From positions 1 through 54,279 of the forward strand of contig CANIVF010000028.1 in the NCBI GenBank assembly GCA_947470895.1: a DNA stretch of 54,279 nucleotides, read 5' to 3'. The notes beneath the pieces are model-generated. The model had not been told where the DNA came from. It searched no databases and saw only the letters and a list, made by a program, of their open reading frames with translations. The stretch's first letter is position 1. Each line of letters opens with the position of its first letter. The translations under genes and the position numbers were made by a program. Origin of the DNA: Bacteroidota bacterium (lineage in GTDB: Bacteria; Bacteroidota; Bacteroidia; Cytophagales; Cyclobacteriaceae). Below are positions 33,985 to 43,635 of the stretch, piece after piece.

Positions 33985-34149
33985 ATGAGATCTCTTACTA
34001 AGAAAGTAGAAATTTACGAAAAGAATTTCCCGCTGATTGAAGTAGAATCTCTTGTGATTTATAACTCACAACGCTATCATGTGTATGACATCCAGGGAGG
34101 CAGTGGCCTTGCCTGGCGATTTCAACTCCATTTAGAAAGAGAAATATAA
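33985..34149 (+). CDS. Hypothetical 54-residue ORF
   Basis: ATG to TAA with no family match. It encodes a charged N-terminus (MRSLTKKVEIYEKN), a beta-like SLVIYNSQRYHVYD segment, and ends HLEREI. It lies in a decayed region beside a pseudogene, so it may be a relic or chance ORF. Confidence 0.3.
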   Translation: MRSLTKKVEIYEKNFPLIEVESLVIYNSQRYHVYDIQGGSGLAWRFQLHLEREI

Positions 34150-34263
34150 TTGAATCGTACAACCTAACGGTTGATCGGTTAGAGTTAGAAAAACAGGAAT
34201 AATTGCTCAAATAATGACGTCAATAACGATAATATAAAACACGGTTAGTAATACAATATTGAT

Positions 34264-34362
34264 ATGGAAAATATACTACTCTGGATATTAGCAGTCTGGT
34301 TATTATGGTCTCTTTTTTTTATGAGATTCCTTCAAGGACGCTCCCACAGATCCAAAAAATAA
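34264..34362 (+). CDS. Possible 32-residue membrane peptide
   Basis: Encodes a hydrophobic helix (NILLWILAVWLLWSLFFM) followed by a basic tail ending RSHRSKK. The topology is that of a small single-pass membrane protein. No family was recognised, and the length makes chance occurrence possible. Confidence 0.35.
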   Translation: MENILLWILAVWLLWSLFFMRFLQGRSHRSKK

Positions 34363-34441
34363 GTAGAACAATTGCGATCAGCGATCGGGTTTTACTTCTA
34401 CATCATTGGCATTGGCTTATCACCTTTGATTGCCCACAGTT

Positions 34442-34873
34442 TTAAAGTTTCACCGCCTGACGGGCGATCATCTTCCACTTACCTTTTTGCTTTTGCCATA
34501 CTTGTAGAATTCCAATAAAAACATTGTTCACAGTGCCTCCTGTGCCTTCGAGTTCTGCTTTAAATTTGTGACGAACAATAGCATCATTACCTGCAAATTT
34601 GATTGTCTGTTCAGAAAGTTCAATACTATTAAAATTGCTTTTGCCACTGACAATAGCCGCTACAAAAGCAATCTTATCTTCGATCGCTCCACTGGAGTGA
34701 CCGTAGCTAAGTTGCTCGGCTGTTAAATTTTCCAGTGTATTTTTATCAGGATCAATCATCGCCTTGCGAAGCGCTTCAACGGCTGTCGCCACTGCTTTTT
34801 CATCGGACGACTGAGCAGACGTCAGCGTGATTATTGTCATCCAAAATAGCACGAGCATCGATATCTTTTTCAT
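34442..34873 (-). CDS. Secreted NTF2-like (DUF4440) protein
   Basis: A periplasmic protein of 143 residues. I start at the ATG at 34873, which opens a signal peptide MKKISMLVLFWMTIITLTSAQ; the frame extends 19 codons further upstream but would hide it. The mature part fits the NTF2-like DUF4440 fold: AVATAVEALRKAMIDPDKN, then YGHSSG, and the closing strand WQKQKGKWKMIARQAVKL. Members act as small enzymes or binding proteins; no activity can be inferred. It lies 3' of the oxidoreductase operon on the same strand. Confidence 0.78.
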   Translation of the reverse strand: MKKISMLVLFWMTIITLTSAQSSDEKAVATAVEALRKAMIDPDKNTLENLTAEQLSYGHSSGAIEDKIAFVAAIVSGKSNFNSIELSEQTIKFAGNDAIVRHKFKAELEGTGGTVNNVFIGILQVWQKQKGKWKMIARQAVKL

Positions 34874-34986
34874 AATAGATTTAGTTAGAGCATTCAAGAT
34901 AGAAAGTTTATGGGCCATGGTAAAGACCACATATCAAAAACCTCAATAGGATAAAATCAATACAACATAGATTTCACTAGTTCCAC

Positions 34987-36117
34987 TTATTTGGAGAACG
35001 TGAATTCCGGTAGTTGCATGATCTTTCCTCCCTGATTGGCAGATTCGTGCGCGAGTATACCGACACATGTAATGTTGGCCGATTGGGCTGCATTTGGATA
35101 CGGTTGTTTGTTCTCCTTCAATGAACTAATAAATTCATGTACCAGGTGTGGATGCGAACCTCCATGGCCAGCCCCTTGCGTAAAAGAAAGATGTTGATGC
35201 TCACCCGCATCATAAACTCCCTTGGTCGTAAATCGCTGGATGGGCTCTGGTAATAACTTTGCATAGTCAGGGCACTGAACTTCTTCCGGAATTTCATGCT
35301 CCGGTTTCTTTGCTGTATGAACGATCAAAGGCTGACCTTCAATCAAAGGCCACTCCACCGTTTTCTTTGATCCATACACCTCAAAGCTTTCGCGATACTG
35401 ACGGGCCACATCGAAGAGCGAACGATATACATGAGCACTCAGATCGGAATCCTTCAATTTAATGTGCGTGGTCTCAACTGCATATGGCGAATTATAGTGC
35501 TTTTGCAATTCCTCGCGAATAGTGCCTGAGCCAAAGCAGGAAATATATTCGGCTTCTTTTTTAAGCAAGCCTAGCACAGGACCTACACAATGTGTAGCAT
35601 AATACATGGGAGGAAGCCCGGGCCAGTAGTTTGGCCATCCATCCATATCTTGCTGATGACTTGCTTTGATAAACTGAACTTTACCCAACTCGCCTTTTTC
35701 ATATAACTCTTTCATGAAAAGAAATTCACGCGCATACACCACGGTTTCCATCATCATGTAGGTGAGATTCTTCTCTTTGGTGAGACGAACAATTTCTTCA
35801 CACTCCTCTACGGTGGTTGCCATGGGAACGGTGCACGCTACATGCTTGCCAGCTTTCAATGCTTTAATGGATTGAATGCCATGATCTGGTATAGGAGTGT
35901 TGATATGGACCGCATGAATGTCGGCATCCTGCAGGAGTAAATCGTAATCGGTATATCTCTTCTCAATGCCAAATGCATCGGCTATTTCATCCACTTTAGA
36001 TTTGGTGCGTTGGCAAACTGCAATCAGGTTTACACCCGGATATTTTTTATAGATGGGAATAAACTCGGCACCAAAACCTAATCCCACAATAGCGATATTG
36101 ATTTGCTTACTGCTCAT
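34987..36117 (-). CDS. Gfo/Idh/MocA family oxidoreductase
   Basis: NAD(P)-dependent sugar or polyol dehydrogenase of 376 residues. The N-terminal Rossmann motif is VGLGFGAEFIP (11-21), and the next family signature, HVACTVPMATT (about 92-102), has Thr where EKP-type members carry Lys, an oddity worth checking. The C-terminal half is the usual open beta-sheet domain. Its ATG follows the isomerase stop by 4 bases. Pairing with a TIM-barrel epimerase and a ThuA-type protein is common in Bacteroidota sugar catabolism loci. Confidence 0.88.
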   Translation of the reverse strand: MSSKQINIAIVGLGFGAEFIPIYKKYPGVNLIAVCQRTKSKVDEIADAFGIEKRYTDYDLLLQDADIHAVHINTPIPDHGIQSIKALKAGKHVACTVPMATTVEECEEIVRLTKEKNLTYMMMETVVYAREFLFMKELYEKGELGKVQFIKASHQQDMDGWPNYWPGLPPMYYATHCVGPVLGLLKKEAEYISCFGSGTIREELQKHYNSPYAVETTHIKLKDSDLSAHVYRSLFDVARQYRESFEVYGSKKTVEWPLIEGQPLIVHTAKKPEHEIPEEVQCPDYAKLLPEPIQRFTTKGVYDAGEHQHLSFTQGAGHGGSHPHLVHEFISSLKENKQPYPNAAQSANITCVGILAHESANQGGKIMQLPEFTFSK

Positions 36118-36121
36118 AAAC

Positions 36122-36982
36122 TTAATCGTTTAATAATTGCTTTAAAAAATTGATTCCCTCTTGGGCAAAACCATCCTGACTTGGCGCAAGATTTTTCCAG
36201 ATGCACACGGCACCAGCAAGTTCTTTTATTTCAGGTGTGAAACTCTCTATGGACACTACGCCCTCATAATTAATATTTGTCAATCCCTTCTTAAAGGAAT
36301 CCCACGGGGTTTGTCCTGTGCCTGGCGTGCCTCTGTAGTTTTCCGAAACTTGTAGGTGGATCAGCCTATCTCCTACGGAGGTAATGGCTTGTTCTATGTT
36401 ACGTTCTTCAATGGCCATGTGAAAACTATCCAACAAAACTTTCGCAGCAGGGTGATTCACATCACGCACCAATCTCATTACATCTTCTGCGGTATTGATC
36501 AGATCCGATTCAAATCGGTTTAATGGTTCCAGTGCAATTTCCAATCCTCGTTCATGTGCCAGTTTACTTACTTTATGAATGTTGGCGACAGCACGGTCCC
36601 ATTCTACCTGACGCTGCTCGGGTGAAACCATCCTTACCTTTCCTACTGCAGAGTACAACGGGCCTGCAAAGAACTTAGCATCCCACTCATTACAAAGATC
36701 AAGACACTGAAGAATATACTTAAAACAGTTTTCGTGAACGGCCGGATCTTCATGAGTAAGATCACGTGACGGCCCGAAGGCACCACAAACAATGGGCTCA
36801 AGTCCATGAAGGTGTAGGGCCTCTTTCACTTTCTTTCCATCAATCTTCTCTGGATACTCCACGGGAATTTCAACCGCATCGTATCCCATCGATTTTATTT
36901 TGGGAAACAACTCAACGGTTTCCGTGGTGAAGGGTGAAGTCCACAACCAGGTACTTACACCAAACTTAATGTTCAGGCTCAC
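36122..36982 (-). CDS. Sugar phosphate isomerase/epimerase (AP-endonuclease-2 TIM barrel)
   Basis: A TIM-barrel isomerase of 286 residues related to ketose 3-epimerases. Metal-binding residues expected for the fold are visible as Glu in ALEPLNRFE, Asp-His in VLLDSFHM, and a C-terminal Glu in VVSIESF. It starts with GTG at 36982, 9 bases after the stop of the preceding fusion gene; no ATG is nearby. With the Gfo/Idh/MocA partner it probably interconverts keto sugars. It is cytoplasmic, with no leader. Confidence 0.88.
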   Translation of the reverse strand: MSLNIKFGVSTWLWTSPFTTETVELFPKIKSMGYDAVEIPVEYPEKIDGKKVKEALHLHGLEPIVCGAFGPSRDLTHEDPAVHENCFKYILQCLDLCNEWDAKFFAGPLYSAVGKVRMVSPEQRQVEWDRAVANIHKVSKLAHERGLEIALEPLNRFESDLINTAEDVMRLVRDVNHPAAKVLLDSFHMAIEERNIEQAITSVGDRLIHLQVSENYRGTPGTGQTPWDSFKKGLTNINYEGVVSIESFTPEIKELAGAVCIWKNLAPSQDGFAQEGINFLKQLLND

Positions 36983-36991
36983 GGATATTTT

Positions 36992-39900
36992 TTATAAAGC
37001 TGATTTAGCAGAAACGACTTTCATCGTTCCATTCATGATAGACCAATGGCCGGGGAACGTGCAAACATAAGGATAGTCGCCTTCTTTTTTAGGAGCTATA
37101 AAAGTTAGTTTTACCGTTTGCTGCGGGTTCACCAACTTCGTAGAGAAGAGTACTTCCAACATTTCAGGCACATATTGTTTTTCGGCTCCTTTGGGATCGG
37201 ATGCGAGTTTGTCAGCAGCCTTCCCTACCGTTTGCAACGCGCCCATCTGAGTGATCACCAGGTTATGCTGCATGAAGTCCGGATTCTCAAACACAATCTC
37301 TACAGCTTTACCTGCTTCTACCGTGAAGGATTTCAGATCATACTTCATTTCATTCTGAATCACTTTAATCTTAATCACCGTAGCAGGCCCATCGGGTGAT
37401 ACCGTATTTGTCTCAGTTGATACGACCTGATTTATATAGGTATCCGTGAACAACTCACCAATAGAAGTATCGTTAAACAAGCTTTCACGCGAGCCGTATT
37501 CCTTCTCTACTTCGAACTTCCACGCTCCTGCCAGCGATGTTTTCTTTCCACCTGCCTGAATAAACATGTCTTCTGATTTACCATAAATACCACCACCACC
37601 TCCGGTATCGTCTACACGAATGGTAATCACATTCCTGCCAGCCTTCAATATGCCAGCACCAATGTCGTAGTTACGTTTGTCGTTATATTTCTTTTCGATG
37701 CCTCCTATTCGCACACCATTGATCCAGGTGATATCCGAATCATCAACGGGGCCTAACGAAATGCTTCCCTTCTTACCGGCTGCACTCGCAGGGAGATCAA
37801 TCCCCTTACGGAACCAGATCACACCATCGATGCTTAATCCGGCTTGTTCGATGTACTGAGGAAGCGTCATCTCTTTCCAGACTTTATCATCCAGGTCTGC
37901 TGCTTCGCGCTTTATTTCATTTGATTTACTCCGATCATAATCTGGATTAGCAGAAATGAATGCATCTATGAAACCCTTTCTATGCTGATTGGCCGCTACA
38001 TAAACTGCTTTCGATAACCATTCATCAGTTTTCACGATTTCCTCCAGACTCAATTTATAGAGTGTTTCACCCAAAGATTCGGATGATGCAATTTCAACCA
38101 GGGAAACAAGGGCAGCTAATCTGGTATTGGGATCTGGATCGTTGAGAATGTTTGATGTTGTTACTATTTCTTCTGTCCATTGTGATTTGGAAAGTATTTG
38201 AATGGCGGCCTTTCGTACACTCGCTGATGGATGTTTCAATGCGCCTGTCACTACCGCTTCTGCTTTATCATCTTTGGTTAATGCTCCCAACCCATCGATG
38301 ATCCAAAGGGCGTGGATGGCTGCATAGTTAATACCGGATTCATCGGTCTTTTCATTCTTAACGAGATCGTATAAGTCGGGCAATACATCAAGGTTGCCGA
38401 TTTCTACCAGCAATCGCTGAGCAGTCATTCGCCATAAGAGGTTATCGTTATTCAATGCCTCAACAAGTTCTTTGGGTTGCTCTTTACTTAAGGTGATGGG
38501 ATCATAGTCTTTTGCTTCCTTGCTGATCACTCGCCAGATGCGACCATGCGACTTATCGCGCAACGGATTTTCATAGGCATTTCCCTTTCCATTGGTAGCT
38601 GCAAATCCACCACGCTCCGGGGTAGGCGTTGGGTTGTGTTGAATAATGAAGTTATACCAATCCAGGACCCACACCGCGCCATCAGGGCCAACCTTCGCTT
38701 CTACAGGAGCAACCCATTCATCCGCGCCAGCAAATAAATTCCAACTGTCTTTTTCGATGAAGCCTGCACCACTTTTTTCAATGCGTGCCAGGTGCACAAG
38801 ATGTCCTGTTGGTTCACACACCAGGGCAACCTGATTCCAGAATTCCTTCGGATAATTACGTGCGGTATAAAAGTTATGTCCAGATGCAGCCGTAAAACCA
38901 CCAAACACATCTACTTGCCTTACTTTATCGGTGATGGAATGCATGGCATAGTGGCCATCTATTTTACTACTACCACTGAATTGAATTCCTTCCACACCAC
39001 GCGCAGCTTTATTGGGTATACCCATAAAAACACTGTGGGTGTTATTTGCCGTGGATGCAAACACATCGTTGTTTTCCGTAAAGCCCAATCCCCAGGTGTT
39101 GTTGCTGGTATTGGTCATAAACTCAAAGATTGAAACATCCGGCTTGAAGCGGTAGATACCCTGACCAAATTTTCTGTTCTCTCCTGCTATCGTTCCATCA
39201 AAGCCGGAATATCCCACTACACCCCAGATCTGATTATCGTATCCGTATTTAAGATTCGATGGACCAGCATGTGTATCGAACGTGCCCCAACCATCGATGA
39301 GCACTTTCTTTACATCGGCTTTATCATCACCATCCGTATCTTTTAAAAATAAAAAGTGTGGTGCTTGCGAAACAATGATTCCTCCATTAGAGAAAACCAT
39401 GCTCGTAGGGATGTTCAGATTTTCCGCAAACACAATAAACTTATCCGCCTTGCCATCGCCATCGGTATCTTCACATATTTTTATACGATCATCACCTACT
39501 CCTTGATCATCACGCACCGTGTTTGGATAATCAACCGTTTCAATCACCCACAATCTTCCTTTCTCGTCCCACTCCATGGCAATCGGATTAATGATGTTAG
39601 GTTCCGATGCAAATAGCTTCAATTTGAAACCAACAGGAACCTGGATCAACTTGGCTGATTCTTCGGGTGATAATGGATCCTGATACCTCGGAGTGGGGTT
39701 TCTTTTTTCATAGTTTGGAATTCCTTCTGCATCCCGATAAACGAGTGTAGGAATTCCTTTACGGAATACTTCCCACTTGGCTTTCGCCTCATCTCCGACA
39801 GCCCAAAGAATTCCTTCTTTCATTAACAGTTGAAATCCAGGATTGCCCCAGGTGCGTTCATCATGACCGTAAGCGGTATAGAACACTCTTCCCTTCCCGG

Positions 39901-40498
39901 ATTGTTTTACCCATGTCCATGGTTCGTGATGATCTCCTTCCACGCGTTCCATCAACACGGTAATATCTTTGGCAATCTTATCGTGCATATAGGTTTCATC
40001 CCAGGTTTCAAATTCAGTAAGCGTTTTCGTGATGGGATGTTCTTTGTTGATGATCGTGGTGGTGAACGTATCGGTCTTATGACTTTTAAACTGACCACCT
40101 ACCAAGTCTATGTATTTCGGGGAATTTTGAAAACAGAAGCTGGCACAATGCACAGGAATAAATCCTCTTCCCTTTTCCACAAAGTTTAATACTGCGCTCT
40201 CCTGCTCGGGGGTGATCTGTTCGTGATTGGCATAAATCATCAAGCCATCATACTTATCCAGGTTTTCTGGGTTAAGATCGTTTGGATCATCGGTGTACGT
40301 AAAACTGATTCCTTCCTTTGAAAGTGTAGAAGCAAGCAAAGGCAAGTAAACAGATGAGTTGTGATGTTCGCTGTTATGTCCTAAAAACAGGATCTCTAAT
40401 TTTCCTGAATCATCACGAAGATTTTTTGATGGCCTGGTGCACGAACTGAAAACAGCCGTGATCAAAAGCAGAGAAAATACAGTATTAATAAATCGCAT
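36992..40498 (-). CDS. ThuA - PVC-type dehydrogenase propeller - HEAT - cupredoxin fusion lipoprotein
   Basis: 1168 residues. The leader ends FSSC, a good lipobox, so it is anchored in the periplasm. Domains in order: ThuA-like (about 30-250, HNSEHHNSSVYLPLL and IPVHCASFCFQNS), a beta-propeller of the L-sorbosone dehydrogenase type (280-660), HEAT-like helices (670-850), a jelly-roll (870-1010), and a C-terminal azurin-like cupredoxin. The type 1 copper site is exact: His1078, then Cys1146-x4-His1151-x3-Met1155. It probably oxidises a sugar and passes electrons to copper. It leads an operon with the isomerase and Gfo/Idh/MocA genes. Confidence 0.85.
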   Translation of the reverse strand: MRFINTVFSLLLITAVFSSCTRPSKNLRDDSGKLEILFLGHNSEHHNSSVYLPLLASTLSKEGISFTYTDDPNDLNPENLDKYDGLMIYANHEQITPEQESAVLNFVEKGRGFIPVHCASFCFQNSPKYIDLVGGQFKSHKTDTFTTTIINKEHPITKTLTEFETWDETYMHDKIAKDITVLMERVEGDHHEPWTWVKQSGKGRVFYTAYGHDERTWGNPGFQLLMKEGILWAVGDEAKAKWEVFRKGIPTLVYRDAEGIPNYEKRNPTPRYQDPLSPEESAKLIQVPVGFKLKLFASEPNIINPIAMEWDEKGRLWVIETVDYPNTVRDDQGVGDDRIKICEDTDGDGKADKFIVFAENLNIPTSMVFSNGGIIVSQAPHFLFLKDTDGDDKADVKKVLIDGWGTFDTHAGPSNLKYGYDNQIWGVVGYSGFDGTIAGENRKFGQGIYRFKPDVSIFEFMTNTSNNTWGLGFTENNDVFASTANNTHSVFMGIPNKAARGVEGIQFSGSSKIDGHYAMHSITDKVRQVDVFGGFTAASGHNFYTARNYPKEFWNQVALVCEPTGHLVHLARIEKSGAGFIEKDSWNLFAGADEWVAPVEAKVGPDGAVWVLDWYNFIIQHNPTPTPERGGFAATNGKGNAYENPLRDKSHGRIWRVISKEAKDYDPITLSKEQPKELVEALNNDNLLWRMTAQRLLVEIGNLDVLPDLYDLVKNEKTDESGINYAAIHALWIIDGLGALTKDDKAEAVVTGALKHPSASVRKAAIQILSKSQWTEEIVTTSNILNDPDPNTRLAALVSLVEIASSESLGETLYKLSLEEIVKTDEWLSKAVYVAANQHRKGFIDAFISANPDYDRSKSNEIKREAADLDDKVWKEMTLPQYIEQAGLSIDGVIWFRKGIDLPASAAGKKGSISLGPVDDSDITWINGVRIGGIEKKYNDKRNYDIGAGILKAGRNVITIRVDDTGGGGGIYGKSEDMFIQAGGKKTSLAGAWKFEVEKEYGSRESLFNDTSIGELFTDTYINQVVSTETNTVSPDGPATVIKIKVIQNEMKYDLKSFTVEAGKAVEIVFENPDFMQHNLVITQMGALQTVGKAADKLASDPKGAEKQYVPEMLEVLFSTKLVNPQQTVKLTFIAPKKEGDYPYVCTFPGHWSIMNGTMKVVSAKSAL

Positions 40499-40539
40499 AG
40501 GGGCTTCTGGTTAGGAGTGTAAATTCTTCTAAAATATCC

Positions 40540-40551
40540 GTAAACGTTTAC
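40540..40551. promoter_or_regulatory. LacI/GalR-type operator-like palindrome
   Basis: GTAAACGTTTAC is a perfect 12-base palindrome with the central CG typical of LacI-family operators. It lies 42 bases upstream of the fusion gene ATG. No LacI gene is in the window. Confidence 0.5.
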
Positions 40552-40558
40552 TGAATTT

Positions 40559-40584
40559 TGTCAAAAAATGACTGTATTTTGACA
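40559..40584. promoter_or_regulatory. Inverted repeat TGTCAAAA/TTTTGACA in the divergent spacer
   Basis: Eight-base arms separated by 10 bases, between the dehydrogenase operon and the AraC gene. A second inverted repeat, AATGGTA/TACCATT (40610-40629), lies nearer the AraC start. Either could be the AraC protein's site. Confidence 0.4.
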
Positions 40585-40662
40585 TGAAATGATAGTATTA
40601 TCGATCTGCAATGGTAAATAAATACCATTATTTAAGATGTCCACCAAAAACTGCAGCATGTA

Positions 40663-41538
40663 ATGAAGCCCGTACAAAAGTCACCCATCTCTGAAAATCA
40701 CGCCTTTGAGGTGAAGTATTTAACGGCTTCGCATTTTGATCCCAACTGGCATTTTCATTCGGAGTATCAGTTGTTTCTGGTGATGAATGGAACCGGCACT
40801 CGGTTTATAGGCGACCATGTTAGTCCTTTTAAAGTGGGTGATCTTGTTTTCACTGGCCCCAACCTTCCTCATCTTTGGCGAAGTGATCTTGAATATTTTA
40901 ATGGAGATAAAGGCTTGATCACCGAAGGCATTGTGGTATACTTTCCTGAAAACTTTCTGGGCGAAGACTTTCTGCATAAGAACGAGATGTACAAAGTGAA
41001 ACACTTATTTCAGAAGGCGCATCGGGGAATGGAAATACAAGGCAAAACATCTGAAAAAGCCATCGCCACACTTAAGCATTTACCAAACCTGGAAGACTTT
41101 GATCGCATCCTGGCTCTATTGAATCTTTTAAATCTTTTATCCAATTCTTCAGAATATAAATTACTCGCCAGCGAAGGATATTTTAATTCACTTAAAGAAA
41201 CTGAAACCGACCGGATGAATCGCGTGCATGCCTATGTGATGAAGAACTTTCGTGAAAAAATAAGTCTGGAAGAAGTGGCGGCCATCGCCAACATGAGCCC
41301 TTCTTCGTTTAGCCGGTATTTTAAAATTCATGCTAACAAAACATTCTCGGATTTTCTTACGGAAATCAGGATTGGATACTCGTGTAAACTGCTCATCAGT
41401 CAAAAAATAGATATTGCACAAGTGTGTTACGATAGCGGCTTCTATACGCTTTCAAACTTTAACAGGCAATTCAAAGTCTTTACAAACTACAATCCTTTGG
41501 AGTATCGAAAGAAATATGCTGAGATTTCGTTCCGTTGA
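40663..41538 (+). CDS. AraC-family regulator with cupin sensor
   Basis: 291 residues. The N-terminal cupin (about 10-110) shows FDPNWHFHSEYQLFLVMNG, with His residues placed to bind a metal or sugar, and FTGPNLPHLW. The C-terminal 100 residues contain two helix-turn-helix motifs: SLEEVAAIANMSPSSFSRYF and DIAQVCYDSGFYTLSNFNRQF. It is divergent from the ThuA-dehydrogenase operon, so it probably controls that operon in response to a sugar. It converges with the minus-strand gene ending at 41588. Confidence 0.9.
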   Translation: MKPVQKSPISENHAFEVKYLTASHFDPNWHFHSEYQLFLVMNGTGTRFIGDHVSPFKVGDLVFTGPNLPHLWRSDLEYFNGDKGLITEGIVVYFPENFLGEDFLHKNEMYKVKHLFQKAHRGMEIQGKTSEKAIATLKHLPNLEDFDRILALLNLLNLLSNSSEYKLLASEGYFNSLKETETDRMNRVHAYVMKNFREKISLEEVAAIANMSPSSFSRYFKIHANKTFSDFLTEIRIGYSCKLLISQKIDIAQVCYDSGFYTLSNFNRQFKVFTNYNPLEYRKKYAEISFR

Positions 41539-41587
41539 TCAAAAAATCAGATTCTCAGATCCTTCCTTAATGGGATGATGTTGTTGA

Positions 41588-43630
41588 TTAAGGCTCTACT
41601 CCAATCTCTTTAAACTGTGCAGCGGCATGTAAAAAGTGCGCGGTAATCCAAAACACCGTCCAACGCTCCGAATATCCACCTCGCAATTTATAGACGTTCG
41701 ACATCTCGCCATGCTGAGCAAAATTCGTTTGCTGAATTTGTTCTCCTTGCGATCCATAGGAATCAATCAACTGACCACAACTCCTGAACATCACTTTTGC
41801 TAACTTTTGCAATGATTCATTTTTAGTATAGAGACCCAACTTGTAAACCGATGGAGCGAACAAAACTCCAAACACATCCAGGTGTTGGTTTTGAGCAGAA
41901 ACACCAGTCCACCCCCGTGTTTTAAATTGATGATCAGCTAACCGTCCTGCAGGCAATGGAATATCCCAAACTACGGTGTAGCTCAACGTTACTTCGCCTG
42001 CATGTTTTGCCCACAGCAGGTATTTTTCTTCTTTGGTTAATTCATAGGCAGCCAAAAATCCCTGGAAGGCACCCCACGCCCCCTCTTTGTCTTCGCAGGT
42101 GGCATCAAGTGTTCCGCCCCAATACGGTTCATCCATGGTGAGGTGACGATGCGCGTAATAATCAGAAGCCTTAAGAGCTGCCCGTCTATATTTATCATTC
42201 CTGAAAAGTTGTGATGCCACAATCAATGGCGATATGTAAAAGGCCTCGGCTGTGTTGATGGGATTCCATGCAGAACTCAAAATACGTGAAGCATGAACAT
42301 CACTCGCTTTCGTTAGGAATGATTCCCACCGGGCTGTATTTAACTTTTTATTTTTTCTTCCTTCACGAATGGCAAGTGCCAGGTTATTCATCGCCTGACC
42401 TTCGGATACCGGATCGGGATTACTCCACGAGTTGCTTCCTACATCATAGACAACCGGAAAACCATTTTCACTGATGGGCGAAGTGCAAATATGATCCAAT
42501 GATTTTTGAACCATGCTTAACATGCTTTCATCCTTCAGTTCAGCAGCCAGCGACTGAAGGGCATAGCCTGGCGCTTCCGACTGACCAGCCCAACCTAATA
42601 CAATCTGAGGCTTATGATAAGTCGGATACATATTAAATCCAGCAAAATGATCACCTTCCATCCACCGTGATTTAGCAAACTTAAATTTCGATGCGACAAT
42701 CTCTTTATACTGTGGAAGACCTTCCGTTGAGTAAGGTTGAAAAATTTCCAGGGAGGTTGCCAATGGCTTTTCGAAGCCAGAACCCATGGTTGCTACCGAA
42801 TAAGCTTGCAGGTAAAATGTTTTTTCCATCACCGTACCCGGAGGTACTTTAACAAACGTATCACCATACACCAGTGAATCGGTTTGTAACGCTTTCGCCA
42901 CGCTCTTCTTTCCGTTGTAAGCAATCGGTCCTGATAGCATCAGCAATTCAGTGTTATCTTGATTCACACTCACGCCCAATGACCACCATTGATCAAAATG
43001 ATTTCCCCCATACACAGGGCTTGGGATGGTGTGCAATGCGGCACCTAAAATTTTATTATTGGATTTCCATTCAAGACTACTGAACGGCATGGGATAGCGA
43101 TGCTCTTCAAACATGGCCACTTCACCAGGCATACCGTGAAACCAAGCTACATTATCTTTTCCGTTTCGCTCACCGGATGGATTTCCATAATAAATGATTC
43201 CGGGAAGAAATACTTTTGTTTGAGTGGCTTTTACTTTCCATCGTACGGACAAGGTCACCTTGTCTAACGTTGTTTTGCCTGTCCACTCAAAACGCCTAAT
43301 ACACTTGATTTTGTCACCTTCTTTATGATACGCATCGCTGAGTATCCAATCACCCTCGGGTAATTTCAATTTACCGCTAACAATAGTCCAATCATCCCTC
43401 TGGGTTATACTTTCCATGCTGGCATGATTCCAGTTCGAGGGCCAGTTATCTTTCCAATCCGTGGCTATTGACCATAAACCCTCAGCGGGTGATGTCAAGA
43501 GATCCTGATCATTATTTTGTATTGATAAGATCGACTTATTGCTACTAATTTTTAGTTCAACATCTTGCGCTGAAGCCACGCAGATGAAACCGAATAATCC
43601 AATAATGAATAACAGCGAATACTTCTTCAT
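41588..43630 (-). CDS. Secreted protein with alpha/alpha-barrel-like half, function unknown
   Basis: 680 residues with a signal peptide (MKKYSLLFIIGLFGFICVASAQ). The N-terminal half is beta-sandwich-like; the C-terminal half (about 330-670) has repeated helix pairs such as GYALQSLAAELKDESMLSMVQ and YELTKEEKYLLWAKHAGEVTL, in the style of (alpha/alpha)6 glycoside hydrolases or lyases. I cannot name the family. Candidate catalytic acids include Asp and Glu in TLDATCEDKEGAWGAFQGF. It starts 5 bases after the stop of the triple-fusion gene, so the two are one operon, but the link in function is unclear. Confidence 0.7.
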   Translation of the reverse strand: MKKYSLLFIIGLFGFICVASAQDVELKISSNKSILSIQNNDQDLLTSPAEGLWSIATDWKDNWPSNWNHASMESITQRDDWTIVSGKLKLPEGDWILSDAYHKEGDKIKCIRRFEWTGKTTLDKVTLSVRWKVKATQTKVFLPGIIYYGNPSGERNGKDNVAWFHGMPGEVAMFEEHRYPMPFSSLEWKSNNKILGAALHTIPSPVYGGNHFDQWWSLGVSVNQDNTELLMLSGPIAYNGKKSVAKALQTDSLVYGDTFVKVPPGTVMEKTFYLQAYSVATMGSGFEKPLATSLEIFQPYSTEGLPQYKEIVASKFKFAKSRWMEGDHFAGFNMYPTYHKPQIVLGWAGQSEAPGYALQSLAAELKDESMLSMVQKSLDHICTSPISENGFPVVYDVGSNSWSNPDPVSEGQAMNNLALAIREGRKNKKLNTARWESFLTKASDVHASRILSSAWNPINTAEAFYISPLIVASQLFRNDKYRRAALKASDYYAHRHLTMDEPYWGGTLDATCEDKEGAWGAFQGFLAAYELTKEEKYLLWAKHAGEVTLSYTVVWDIPLPAGRLADHQFKTRGWTGVSAQNQHLDVFGVLFAPSVYKLGLYTKNESLQKLAKVMFRSCGQLIDSYGSQGEQIQQTNFAQHGEMSNVYKLRGGYSERWTVFWITAHFLHAAAQFKEIGVEP

Positions 43631-43635
43631 CGAGG

